Source: Hyphomicrobiales bacterium
Lineage (GTDB): Bacteria; Pseudomonadota; Alphaproteobacteria; Rhizobiales; Ancalomicrobiaceae
Direction of reading: 5' to 3'
NCBI GenBank assembly: GCA_021286855.1
Contig: JAJTBO010000003.1
Span: 248,001 to 312,000, forward strand
Length of the DNA: 64,000 nt
The notes beneath the pieces are model-generated. The model made no database searches, was not told the DNA's origin, and saw nothing but the letters and a program-made list of their open reading frames with translations. Of the stretch, positions 41,212 to 48,432 are shown piece after piece; within the stretch, counting starts at the first letter, position 1, and the number at the start of each line of letters is the position of its first letter. The position numbers and the translations under genes were made by a program.

Positions 41212-41897
41212 CGCGCGATCTCGTCGAGGTGGGGTTGCATGTAGATCCGGGCGAGGCCCTCGCGGATCGCGACGACGATCTGGTCGAGGCGGCGGTCGAT
41301 GTGGGTCTCGAGCACGGCGATGGCGGCGGTTGCGTCACGGGCGGCGAGCGCGGCGACGACGGCACGATGCTCACGCTGGGTGGCGTCGCGGCCGTCGGCC
41401 ATGTCGATCCAGCGAACGAAGCGGATGCGGGCGTTGACGTTGTCGAGGACGCGCAGCATCTCGTCGTTGCGGGCGAGCGCCATCAGGCGGTGATGGAAGG
41501 TCTCGTCGAGCGTGGTGAGGTCTGCGACCGAAGCGCCCTCGCGCTCCGGCCCGGTCTCGTCGAGAAAGCGGGCGAGATCGGCGATCTCTTCCGGCGCGGC
41601 GCGGGCGACGGCGAGGGGGACCGCCGCCACCTCGATCGCCTTGCGCAGTTCATAGAGCTCGAACACCTCGCGCGGATCGAGTTCGCGGCAGAAGAAGCCG
41701 CGGCCGGGGACGAAGCTCAAGAAACCCTCGGTCTTCAGCCGATTGAGCGCCTCGCGCAGCGGGGTGCGCGACACGCCGAGCTTCGCGGCGATGCGGCCTT
41801 CGTTGATCCGCTCGCCGGGGCGGAAGGCGTAGGCGACCGCCATCGCCTTGAGATCGGCGTAGACGCGATCGACGACGCTGTCGACTTCCTCGCTCAC
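41208..41897 (-). CDS. GntR-family regulator, FCD domain, of the oxoprolinase operon
   Basis: This 229-residue regulator has the winged [30 protein letters not shown] and an FCD domain with metal ligands in [32 protein letters not shown] and ETHIDRRLD. The start is a GTG behind GGGGAGGGG. It is embedded in the operon dadA-like, racemase, gntR, oplA and is the best candidate to bind the palindrome ATWCAGRCCTGWAT found at 43961 and 48390. Confidence 0.92.
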
Positions 41898-41918
41898 GGG
41901 CGTCCCCTCCCCTCGGCG

Positions 41919-42659
41919 TCAGCGGAACCGGCGCGGCCTGAGGCCCGCGTGGAACCAGGTGATCATCGAATAGACGTCGTAGACCGGCAGGCCGACCGCC
42001 TCGGACAGCGCGCGGGCGTAGGGCGGCATGTTGGTGCATTCGAGCACGATCGCGCCGACCTCCGGGTGACGGGCGACGAGATCGCGGCCGGCGGCGACGA
42101 CGTCGGCTTGCGCCAGACCGAGGTCCATGTCGTCCTTCTCGGCGCGGATCAGCACGCGGAAGAATTCGCACCCGCCTTCCGTCCCGGCGATCGGCGCGTC
42201 GAGCGGCGCGCCGGCGCCGGCGAGATGGGTCGGCGTCAGGGTCGCGGCGGAGACGGTGACGATGCCGACCCGCCTGCCCGGCGGCAGGGTCGCCTGGACC
42301 CAGGGGACCTGCATCAGGGAGGAGGTTGCGACCGGCACGCCGACGGCCTCGGCGAGTTCGGCCTGGAACAGCGCCAGGAAGCCGCAGTTGGTGGTGATCG
42401 CCTCGGCGCCGAGCCGAACGAGGTCGCGCGCCGCCTCGACGAAGTCGGGCAGGAGGCCGCGCGCGCCTTCGAGCACCACCTTCTCCGGGCTGGCGCCGCG
42501 CACCACCCGGTAGAGAACGGGAAACGGCCAGGTCTCGGCGTTGCCCATGTCGCCGAAGATGCGCGGAAACTTCGCCTCCAGCATCAGGATGCCGAGCGGC
42601 GCGCCGTAGATCGCCTTGCCGCCGCGGGCGATCGGACCGAGGGTCGAGGATGGGGTCAC
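41919..42659 (-). CDS. Aspartate/glutamate (hydantoin) racemase-like protein
   Basis: This 246-residue protein of the Asp/Glu racemase superfamily has two cysteines at the positions used for two-base catalysis: TTNCGFLALF and LECTNMPPYA. The N-terminal YGAPLGILMLEAKFPRIFGDMGNAETWPFPV is typical of a conserved, poorly characterised branch. The GTG start at 42659 overlaps the upstream stop (GTGA) and has GGAGG 6 nt before it. Together with the oxoprolinase and D-amino-acid oxidoreductase it suggests handling of both enantiomers of an amino acid. Maleate isomerase-type function is an alternative. Confidence 0.85.
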   Translation of the reverse strand: MTPSSTLGPIARGGKAIYGAPLGILMLEAKFPRIFGDMGNAETWPFPVLYRVVRGASPEKVVLEGARGLLPDFVEAARDLVRLGAEAITTNCGFLALFQAELAEAVGVPVATSSLMQVPWVQATLPPGRRVGIVTVSAATLTPTHLAGAGAPLDAPIAGTEGGCEFFRVLIRAEKDDMDLGLAQADVVAAGRDLVARHPEVGAIVLECTNMPPYARALSEAVGLPVYDVYSMITWFHAGLRPRRFR

Positions 42660-43939
42660 GAGCGTCCTCCGAACAGGCGGAAGCGATCCGGCGCAAAACC
42701 GGCGATCGGGATTTCGGGCGTCCGGTCGGTCAGGAGGTCGGCGACGATCCGCGCCGTCTTCGGACCGCTCGCCAAGCCGATGTGGCCGTGGCCGTAGGCG
42801 ACGAGCACGTCGGGACGCGGGCTTCGGCCGATCACCGGACGGCCGTCCGGCGTCGACGGGCGATGGCCGAGCCAGGGCTTCGCTTCGGCCGCGCGGATGC
42901 GGTCGGCGAGACCGGGAAAGACGGCGAGGAGATGGGTCTTCAGAACCTCCGCGCGCTTCCAGTTCGCCGGCGCGTCGGTCCCGGCGAGTTCGACCTGACC
43001 GGCGACGCGCAGGCCGGTCGCCATCCGGGTGATCGCGACCTTGCGGTCGTGGACCATCACCGGCGTCGCGCCCGGACCGATGTCGAGACCGGGGAAATGG
43101 ACGTGATAGCCGCGCTCGCTCTCCAGCGGCACGGAGAGGCCGATCCACCGCGCCAACGGGTCGGAGCGGACGCCGGCGGCGATCACGGCGCGGGTCGCCG
43201 GCAGCGCGCCGGCCTCGGTGACGACGCCGCAGAGCCGGTCGGCGGAAAAGGCGAAATCGAGCGCCCGGGCGGCGACGCGCCTCACCCCCATCCGCTCGGC
43301 GAGGCGGACGATCGAGGCGACGTGGCCGCCGGGATCGCGGCAGAAGCCGCCGCCGCGGACCAGCGCGGCGAAGCGGTAGCGCGGGTCGAGATCGGGCTGG
43401 AGATCGCGGATCTCGTGGGGCCCGAGTTCGTCCCACTCGACGCCGACCGCGCCGCGCACGGACCAACTGGTCTTCTCGGTCTCGAATTGGGCGCGGTCGC
43501 GGAAGACGTGCATCAGGCCGCTCGACGCGGCGACGAGATCGGGCGTTCCGGCCTCCGCGGCGAGTTCGGCGTTGAGGCGCGGCGCGTCGACGAGGAGCGG
43601 ACGCAGGATCTCGGCGATCGCCAGCACCCGTTCGCGCGTCCAGGCCGCCGTCATGTAGCGCAGGAGCCAGGGGGCGATGAGCGGCAGATGCAGCGGGCGG
43701 ATCGCCAAGGGACCGAGCGGATCGAGGAGATAGCCCGGGATCTTCTTCCAGACGCCCGGTTCGGCCGGCGGGATCACCGACTGGACCGAGAGCCAGCCGG
43801 CGTTGCCGAAACTCGCCGCCTTATCGCCGCCGGGCTCGGCGGGATCGAGCAACGTCACCTCGAAGCCCCGTTTCGCCGTCTCGACCGCGATCGCCGCGCC
43901 GACCGCGCCGGCTCCGATCACCACGACCCGTTGCGCCAT
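42656..43939 (-). CDS. FAD-dependent D-amino-acid dehydrogenase-like oxidoreductase
   Basis: This 427-residue DAO-family flavoprotein has the dinucleotide fold VVVIGAGAVGAAIAVETAKRG at the N-terminus and FGNAGWLSVQSVIPPAEPGVW, a DadA-type block. The C-terminal FAD motif is WLGHRPSTPDGRPVIGRSPRPDVLVAYGHGHIGLASGP. DadA oxidises D-amino acids to keto acids and feeds electrons to the respiratory chain. It is the first gene of the minus-strand operon, overlaps the racemase gene by 4 nt, and has a palindromic operator candidate 22 bp upstream of its start. The exact D-amino acid is not determinable. Confidence 0.9.
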   Translation of the reverse strand: MAQRVVVIGAGAVGAAIAVETAKRGFEVTLLDPAEPGGDKAASFGNAGWLSVQSVIPPAEPGVWKKIPGYLLDPLGPLAIRPLHLPLIAPWLLRYMTAAWTRERVLAIAEILRPLLVDAPRLNAELAAEAGTPDLVAASSGLMHVFRDRAQFETEKTSWSVRGAVGVEWDELGPHEIRDLQPDLDPRYRFAALVRGGGFCRDPGGHVASIVRLAERMGVRRVAARALDFAFSADRLCGVVTEAGALPATRAVIAAGVRSDPLARWIGLSVPLESERGYHVHFPGLDIGPGATPVMVHDRKVAITRMATGLRVAGQVELAGTDAPANWKRAEVLKTHLLAVFPGLADRIRAAEAKPWLGHRPSTPDGRPVIGRSPRPDVLVAYGHGHIGLASGPKTARIVADLLTDRTPEIPIAGFAPDRFRLFGGRS

Positions 43940-43960
43940 CCGCGCTCGTCCTTCCCCGGT

Positions 43961-43974
43961 ATTCAGACCTGAAT
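43961..43974. promoter_or_regulatory. Palindromic operator (site 1) before the D-amino-acid/oxoprolinase operon
   Basis: ATTCAG-AC-CTGAAT has perfect 6-bp arms. It matches the palindrome at 48390 in 11 of 14 positions, giving the consensus ATWCAGRCCTGWAT. It lies in the divergent promoter region between the dadA-like and dctP genes. Confidence 0.6.
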
Positions 43975-43976
43975 TT

Positions 43977-43988
43977 CCTCAGATGAGG
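43977..43988. repeat. Second palindrome beside site 1
   Basis: CCTCA-GA-TGAGG is a perfect 5-bp-arm palindrome 2 bp from the 43961 site. It may be a second protein site or chance. Confidence 0.3.
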
Positions 43989-44072
43989 ACAATTCGGTCC
44001 GCCGCGCAATCCCCTCGCCTGCCCGACTTCGCAGCTGCCCGCTTCGGCGGCAGAGACGGGCGACTTTTCGTC

Positions 44073-44111
44073 TTGACGGTCGGGAGCTTTGCATCATGAT
44101 CGGTATACAGG
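44073..44111 (+). promoter_or_regulatory. Promoter and operator half-site of the second TRAP operon
   Basis: A -35 TTGACG (44073-44078) and -10-like CATGAT (44095-44100) are separated by 16 bp. Just downstream, 44105-44111 reads ATACAGG, one complete half of the palindrome at 48390, and it overlaps a GTATAC core (44103-44108). The position near the start site suits repression. Confidence 0.45.
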
Positions 44112-44208
44112 CGACGGGGAAAGTCTTTTTTCCGAAATGAGGCCGTGGAAGGGAAAACTCCGCCACGGCGGGTGGAGCCGTCGCATCCCCTGCGCAGGAG
44201 AGAACGTC

Positions 44209-45186
44209 ATGAAGGCAAAGACGGTCGGTTTCGCGGTGTTGGTCTCGGCGGCGCAGATGGTCGCGGCCGGCGGCGCACGCGCCGAAGGGTGGGACATGCC
44301 GACGGCCTATCCGGCCTCCAACTATCACTCGGAGACGGCGGTGGCCTTCGCGGCCTGCGTCAAGAAGGCGACCGGCGACAAGCTGGCGATCACCGTCCAT
44401 CCGAACGGCGCGCTGTTCAAGGGCAACGACATCAAGCGGGCGGTGCAGACCGGTCAGGCGCCGATCGGCGAACGTCTGATCTCGGCCCACGCCAACGAGA
44501 ACGCCCTCTACGGCGTCGATTCGATCCCGTTCCTGGCGTCGAGCTTCGACGCGTCGGAGAAGCTGTGGAAGGCGGCGCGGCCGGAGCTCGAGAAGCTGCT
44601 CGCCAGCCAGAACCTCGTCTACGTCTATGCGGTGCCGTGGCCGCCGCAGGGCCTCTACACCAAGAAGCCGATCAATTCGGTCGCCGACCTCAAGGGCGTG
44701 AAGTTCCGCTCCTATTCGGTCGCCACCGCCCGCATCGCCGAGCTCGCCGGCATGGTGCCGGTGCAGATCGAAGCGGCCGACCTCTCTCAGGCGCTGGCCA
44801 CCGGCGTCGCCGACAGCTTCATCTCGTCGGGTTCGACCGGCTTCGACGTCAAGGCGTGGGAGTACATGACGAACTTCTACACCGTCGACGCCTGGCTGCC
44901 GCGCAACGTCATCTTCGCCAACAAGGACAGTTTCGACAAGCTGCCGGCGGCCGAACAGACGGCGGTGAAGACCTGCGGCGACGAGGCGGCGGCGGCCGGC
45001 CTCGCCCAGGCCAAGGCGCTGACCCAGAAGTACATCGACGCGCTCGCCGCCAACAAGATGGCGGTCTCCGGCCCCGGCGCCGAACTCAAGACCCAGCTCG
45101 ACGGCTTCGGCAAGACGATGACCGCCGAATGGGAAGCCAAGGCCGGTTCGGCAGGCAAGGCGATCATCGACGCCTACGAGAAGTGA
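44209..45186 (+). CDS. dctP: TRAP transporter substrate-binding protein (DctP)
   Basis: This 325-residue periplasmic protein has a signal peptide ending about GGARAE. DctP blocks include PNGALFKGNDIKRAVQTGQAPIGE, LKGVKFRSYSVATARIAELAGMVPVQIEAADLSQALATGVADSFISSG and YTVDAWLPRNVIFANKDSFDKLP. The Arg of KFRSYS is at the carboxylate-binding position. The ATG at 44209 follows GGAG by 9 nt. It is divergent from the D-amino-acid/oxoprolinase operon, so it may import a related lactam, keto acid or acidic amino-acid derivative. Confidence 0.93.
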   Translation: MKAKTVGFAVLVSAAQMVAAGGARAEGWDMPTAYPASNYHSETAVAFAACVKKATGDKLAITVHPNGALFKGNDIKRAVQTGQAPIGERLISAHANENALYGVDSIPFLASSFDASEKLWKAARPELEKLLASQNLVYVYAVPWPPQGLYTKKPINSVADLKGVKFRSYSVATARIAELAGMVPVQIEAADLSQALATGVADSFISSGSTGFDVKAWEYMTNFYTVDAWLPRNVIFANKDSFDKLPAAEQTAVKTCGDEAAAAGLAQAKALTQKYIDALAANKMAVSGPGAELKTQLDGFGKTMTAEWEAKAGSAGKAIIDAYEK

Positions 45187-45194
45187 TCCGCTCG

Positions 45195-45226
45195 CTCGCG
45201 ACCGGGCGCCTGCGTCCGGTCGCGAG
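45195..45226 (+). repeat. Strong hairpin after dctP
   Basis: Perfect 11-bp arms CTCGCGACCGG and CCGGTCGCGAG with a 10-nt loop start 8 nt after the dctP stop codon. The U-run of a terminator is missing, and the permease genes follow, so an mRNA-stabilising element is more likely. Confidence 0.55.
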
Positions 45227-45250
45227 ACGCTCTCCCCTTCGAGGACCCGC

Positions 45251-45784
45251 ATGACGCCCCTCCGTCTCCTCCGCGTCCTTCTCGACGCGCTCTATCGGCT
45301 CGGCGGCGTCCTCGCGGCGGCGTCCCTGTTCGGCCTCTTCGCGATCATCGTCGCGCAGATGATCGCCCGCTGGTCCGGCGTGTCGCTGCGCGGCTCGACC
45401 GACTACGCCGGCTATCTGATGGCGGCCTCGGCGTTCCTCGCCTTCGCCACGGCGCTCGACCGGGGCTACCACATCCGCGTCACCATGCTGCATGCGGCGC
45501 TGGGCAAGCGGATGGGCCGCTGGGCCGAGGTGTGGGCCTTCGGGATCGGCTCGCTGATCGCCTGTTACGTCGCCTGGTACGCCTGTCGGGCGGTGTGGTG
45601 GTCGAAGAAGCTCGGCGACCTCAGTCAGGGCCTCGACGCGACGCCGTTGTGGATACCGCAGTTGGCGATGGCGGCGGGCGCGATCCTGCTGGCGATCTGT
45701 TTCCTCGATCATTGGCTGCGCGTGCTCGTCGTCGGACGGCACGGCGTCGGCGACGTCTCCGAAGACGTCATCCGGTCGGAGTGA
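45251..45784 (+). CDS. dctQ: TRAP transporter small permease (DctQ)
   Basis: This 177-residue protein has four hydrophobic helices. RGSTDYAGYLMAASAFLAFATALDRGYHIRV is the DctQ core, and SQGLDATPLWIPQLAMAAGAILLAICFLDH is the usual last helix. It starts 64 bp after dctP, beyond the hairpin, and ends 6 bp before dctM. Confidence 0.92.
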   Translation: MTPLRLLRVLLDALYRLGGVLAAASLFGLFAIIVAQMIARWSGVSLRGSTDYAGYLMAASAFLAFATALDRGYHIRVTMLHAALGKRMGRWAEVWAFGIGSLIACYVAWYACRAVWWSKKLGDLSQGLDATPLWIPQLAMAAGAILLAICFLDHWLRVLVVGRHGVGDVSEDVIRSE

Positions 45785-45790
45785 GCGACG

Positions 45791-47101
45791 ATGGAACAAG
45801 TCGAATTCGCCGCTCTCTTCCTGTTCGTGTTGTTCTTCCTGCTCGGCACCGGCGTCTGGGTCGGGTTGGCGCTGGTCGGCGTCGCCTGGGTCGGGATGAT
45901 CCTGTTCACGGCGCGGCCGGCCGGCGACGCGATGATCACGGCGATGTGGTCGTCGTCGTCGTCGTGGTCGCTGACGGCCCTGCCGATGTTCATCTGGATG
46001 GGTGAAATCCTCTTCCGAACAAGGCTTTCGGAGGACATGTTCAAGGGCCTCGCACCCTGGATGGCGCGGCTGCCGGGCGGGCTCCTGCACACCAACATCG
46101 CCGGCTGCACGATCTTCGCGGCGGTCTCGGGCTCGTCGGCGGCGACGCTGACCACGGTCGGCAAGATGACGGTGCCGGAGCTGAAGAAGCGCGGCTATCC
46201 CGAGCGGATGGTGATCGGCACGTTGGCCGGCGCGGCCACCCTCGGGCTGATGATCCCGCCGTCGCTGACGCTGATCGTCTACGGCGTCACCATCAACGAA
46301 TCGATCACCAAGCTGTTCATGGCGGGCATCCTGCCGGGCCTCGTGCTGGCGGCGATGTTCACCCTCTATCTGATGATCTGGGCGAAGACGGCGAAGGACT
46401 ACGCGCCGACGCCGGAGCCGGAGATCTCCTTCGCCGAAAAGCTCGCCGCCTCGCGCTTCCTGATCCCGGTGCTGCTGCTGATCGTCGCGGTGATCGGCTC
46501 GATGTACGCCGGCCTCGCCACCGCCACGGAAGCGGCGGCGATCGGCGTGCTCGGTTCGCTGGCGCTGGCCATGGCGCAGGGGTCGCTGACCGTGTCGTCC
46601 TTCGTCGCCAGTCTGATGGGGGCGACCCGCACCTCGGCGATGATCGCGCTGATCCTGTGCGGCGCGTCGTTCCTGTCGCTGGCGATGGGCTTCACCGGAC
46701 TGCCGCGGCTGCTGGCCGAATGGATCGCCTCGTTGGAGCTCTCCAAGTTCCAACTGATCATGGCTCTGCTCGTCTTCTACATCATCCTCGGCTGCTTCCT
46801 CGACGGGATCTCGTCGGTGGTGCTGACCATCGCCATCGTCGAGCCGATGATCCGCCACGTCGGCATCGACGTGATCTGGTTCGGCGTGTTCATCGTGCTG
46901 GTCGTCGAGATGGCGCAGATCACGCCGCCGGTCGGCTTCAACCTCTTCGTCATGCAGGGCATGACCGGCCATCAGATGGGCTTCGTCGCCAAGGCGGCCT
47001 TCCCGATGTTCCTGATCATGATCGTCATGGTCTTCGTGATGATCGCCTTCCCGGATCTGGCGACGTGGTTGCCGGACCACCTGACGTTGGCGCCGGGTTG
47101 A
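45791..47101 (+). CDS. dctM: TRAP transporter large permease (DctM)
   Basis: This 436-residue membrane protein shows IAGCTIFAAVSGSSAATLTTVGKM, LMIPPSLTLIVYGV, GLATATEAAAIGVLGSL and TPPVGFNLFVMQGMTGH, all DctM family motifs. It imports the DctP-bound acid with Na+. Its TGA overlaps the TTG start of the following membrane-protein gene, implying coupled expression. Confidence 0.95.
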   Translation: MEQVEFAALFLFVLFFLLGTGVWVGLALVGVAWVGMILFTARPAGDAMITAMWSSSSSWSLTALPMFIWMGEILFRTRLSEDMFKGLAPWMARLPGGLLHTNIAGCTIFAAVSGSSAATLTTVGKMTVPELKKRGYPERMVIGTLAGAATLGLMIPPSLTLIVYGVTINESITKLFMAGILPGLVLAAMFTLYLMIWAKTAKDYAPTPEPEISFAEKLAASRFLIPVLLLIVAVIGSMYAGLATATEAAAIGVLGSLALAMAQGSLTVSSFVASLMGATRTSAMIALILCGASFLSLAMGFTGLPRLLAEWIASLELSKFQLIMALLVFYIILGCFLDGISSVVLTIAIVEPMIRHVGIDVIWFGVFIVLVVEMAQITPPVGFNLFVMQGMTGHQMGFVAKAAFPMFLIMIVMVFVMIAFPDLATWLPDHLTLAPG

Positions 47102-48078
47102 GCGCGCCCCTCCTCGACGGGCTCGTCGCGGGGCTCGGGCGGATCGCCCGGCATGGGCGCTTCGTGCTCGCCGGGGCGCTCGTCGTCGGGCTCGCCTCGC
47201 CGACGCTCGCCGGGGCGCTCCGGCCGCACATCGGTTGGATGGTGGCGATCCTGCTGACGCTCTCGGCGTGGCGGATCGGCGCGCGCGCCGCGCTCGGGGC
47301 GCTCGACGCGCTCGGACGCACGGCCCTGCTGGTCCTCGTCCTCCAGGTGGCGCTGCCGTTCGCGGTCCTGGCGATCGAGCGCGGCTTCGGCCTCGGCGGG
47401 CCGCTGGCGCTGGCGCTGCTCGTCATGACGACGACCGCGCCGATCGCCGGAACGCCCAATCTCACCATCCTGGTCGGCGGCGACCCGGCGCCGGCGCTGC
47501 GGCTGTTGGTCGTCGCCACCGGCCTCCTGCCGCTGACCGTGGTGCCGGTGTTCCTCGCCTCCGGCGCGCTCGGCGATCCCTTCGCCGTCCTGCCGGCGGC
47601 GCTGCGGTTGGCGGGGCTGATCGGGGCGGCGGCGACGATCGGCTTCCTGGCCCGGGCGCGATGGCTGCGGAGCCCGACGCCGGCGCAGGTGGCGGCGGTC
47701 GACGGGTTCGGCGCGCTGGTGATGGCGGTCCTGGTGATCGGGCTGATGCAGGCGCTCGGCGAACGGCTACGCGCCGACCCGGTCGCCGCCCTCGGCACGA
47801 CGGCGGCCGCCTTCGTCGCCAACTTCGGCTTCCAGATCGTCGGGGCGGCGCTCTGCCGGCGGTTCGGCCATCCGTCGGCGGCCCCGGCGGTCGGCATCTC
47901 GACCGGCAACCGCAACTTCGTGCTGCTCCTCGCCGCGCTGCCGGACGCGATCACCGCGCCGATCATGCTGTTCGTCGGCGGCTATCAGATCCCGATGTAT
48001 CTGACGCCGCTGCTGCTCGGCGGCTTTCATCGGCGCATGGCGCGACCAATCGGCAATCCGCAGCAGCGAGAGGTGTGA
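47098..48078 (+). CDS. Predicted BASS/SBF-like multi-helix membrane protein
   Basis: This 326-residue protein has about nine or ten hydrophobic helices and the half-repeat look of bile-acid:sodium symporters (VMTTTAPIAGTPNLTILVGGDPAPALRLLVVATGLLPLTVVPVFL; AAPAVGISTGNRNFVLLLAALP). The probable start is a TTG at 47098 overlapping the dctM stop (TTGA); no better ATG or GTG lies nearby upstream. Some BASS proteins carry organic anions with Na+. Its tight coupling to TRAP genes suggests transport of the same or a downstream metabolite. Family membership is an inference from topology and loose motif likeness. Confidence 0.7.
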   Translation: MSAPLLDGLVAGLGRIARHGRFVLAGALVVGLASPTLAGALRPHIGWMVAILLTLSAWRIGARAALGALDALGRTALLVLVLQVALPFAVLAIERGFGLGGPLALALLVMTTTAPIAGTPNLTILVGGDPAPALRLLVVATGLLPLTVVPVFLASGALGDPFAVLPAALRLAGLIGAAATIGFLARARWLRSPTPAQVAAVDGFGALVMAVLVIGLMQALGERLRADPVAALGTTAAAFVANFGFQIVGAALCRRFGHPSAAPAVGISTGNRNFVLLLAALPDAITAPIMLFVGGYQIPMYLTPLLLGGFHRRMARPIGNPQQREV

Positions 48079-48095
48079 GCAACGGCCGGGCGCCC

Positions 48096-48253
48096 CTTCC
48101 TTCTCCCCTCGCGGGAGACGGTGGCCCGCAGGGCCGGATGAGGGGGAGCCGCGTGAGCGACAAGGTATGGGAGCCGCAACTCCGTGCTCTCGGCAAGGGC
48201 CCAGACCCCTCATCCGCCCTTCGGGCGCCTTCTCTCGCAAGGGGAGAAGGAAG
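48096..48253. repeat. Large intergenic palindromic repeat element
   Basis: Two pairs of perfect arms nest: CTTCCTTCTCCCCT (48096-48109) with its complement at 48240-48253, and CGGATGAGGGG (48135-48145) with its complement at 48206-48216. Elements with these cores recur between genes in many alphaproteobacteria. It fills most of the 354-bp gap before the ThDP-enzyme gene and may form a long hairpin ending the TRAP transcript. Confidence 0.65.
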
Positions 48254-48389
48254 AGCGGCCTCGCCGAATGCAGCGGGCCTCCCCCGAACTCCCTCGCGCC
48301 CGCCGTCAGCCCGCACCGCCTCATCCCCTTGCCCAGCCCGCCGCCCTCGCATCACGCATTGACAGGGAACGCGTCCCGACGCACCCTGA

Positions 48390-48403
48390 ATACAGGCCTG
48401 TAT
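48390..48403. promoter_or_regulatory. Palindromic operator (site 2) before the ThDP-enzyme gene
   Basis: ATACAGG-CCTGTAT is a perfect 14-bp palindrome 29 bp before the ATG. It shares 11 of 14 positions with the site at 43961. A TTGACA at 48359-48364 lies upstream and could be a -35, but no good -10 is seen at normal spacing. Confidence 0.6.
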
Positions 48404-48432
48404 GACACTCTTCGACGAGGGAGACGACGCGG

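Noticed and set aside
48079-48432. Short open frames in the 354-bp gap before the ThDP-enzyme gene
   Set aside because: They run through the inverted repeat and lack ribosome-binding sites or recognisable sequence.
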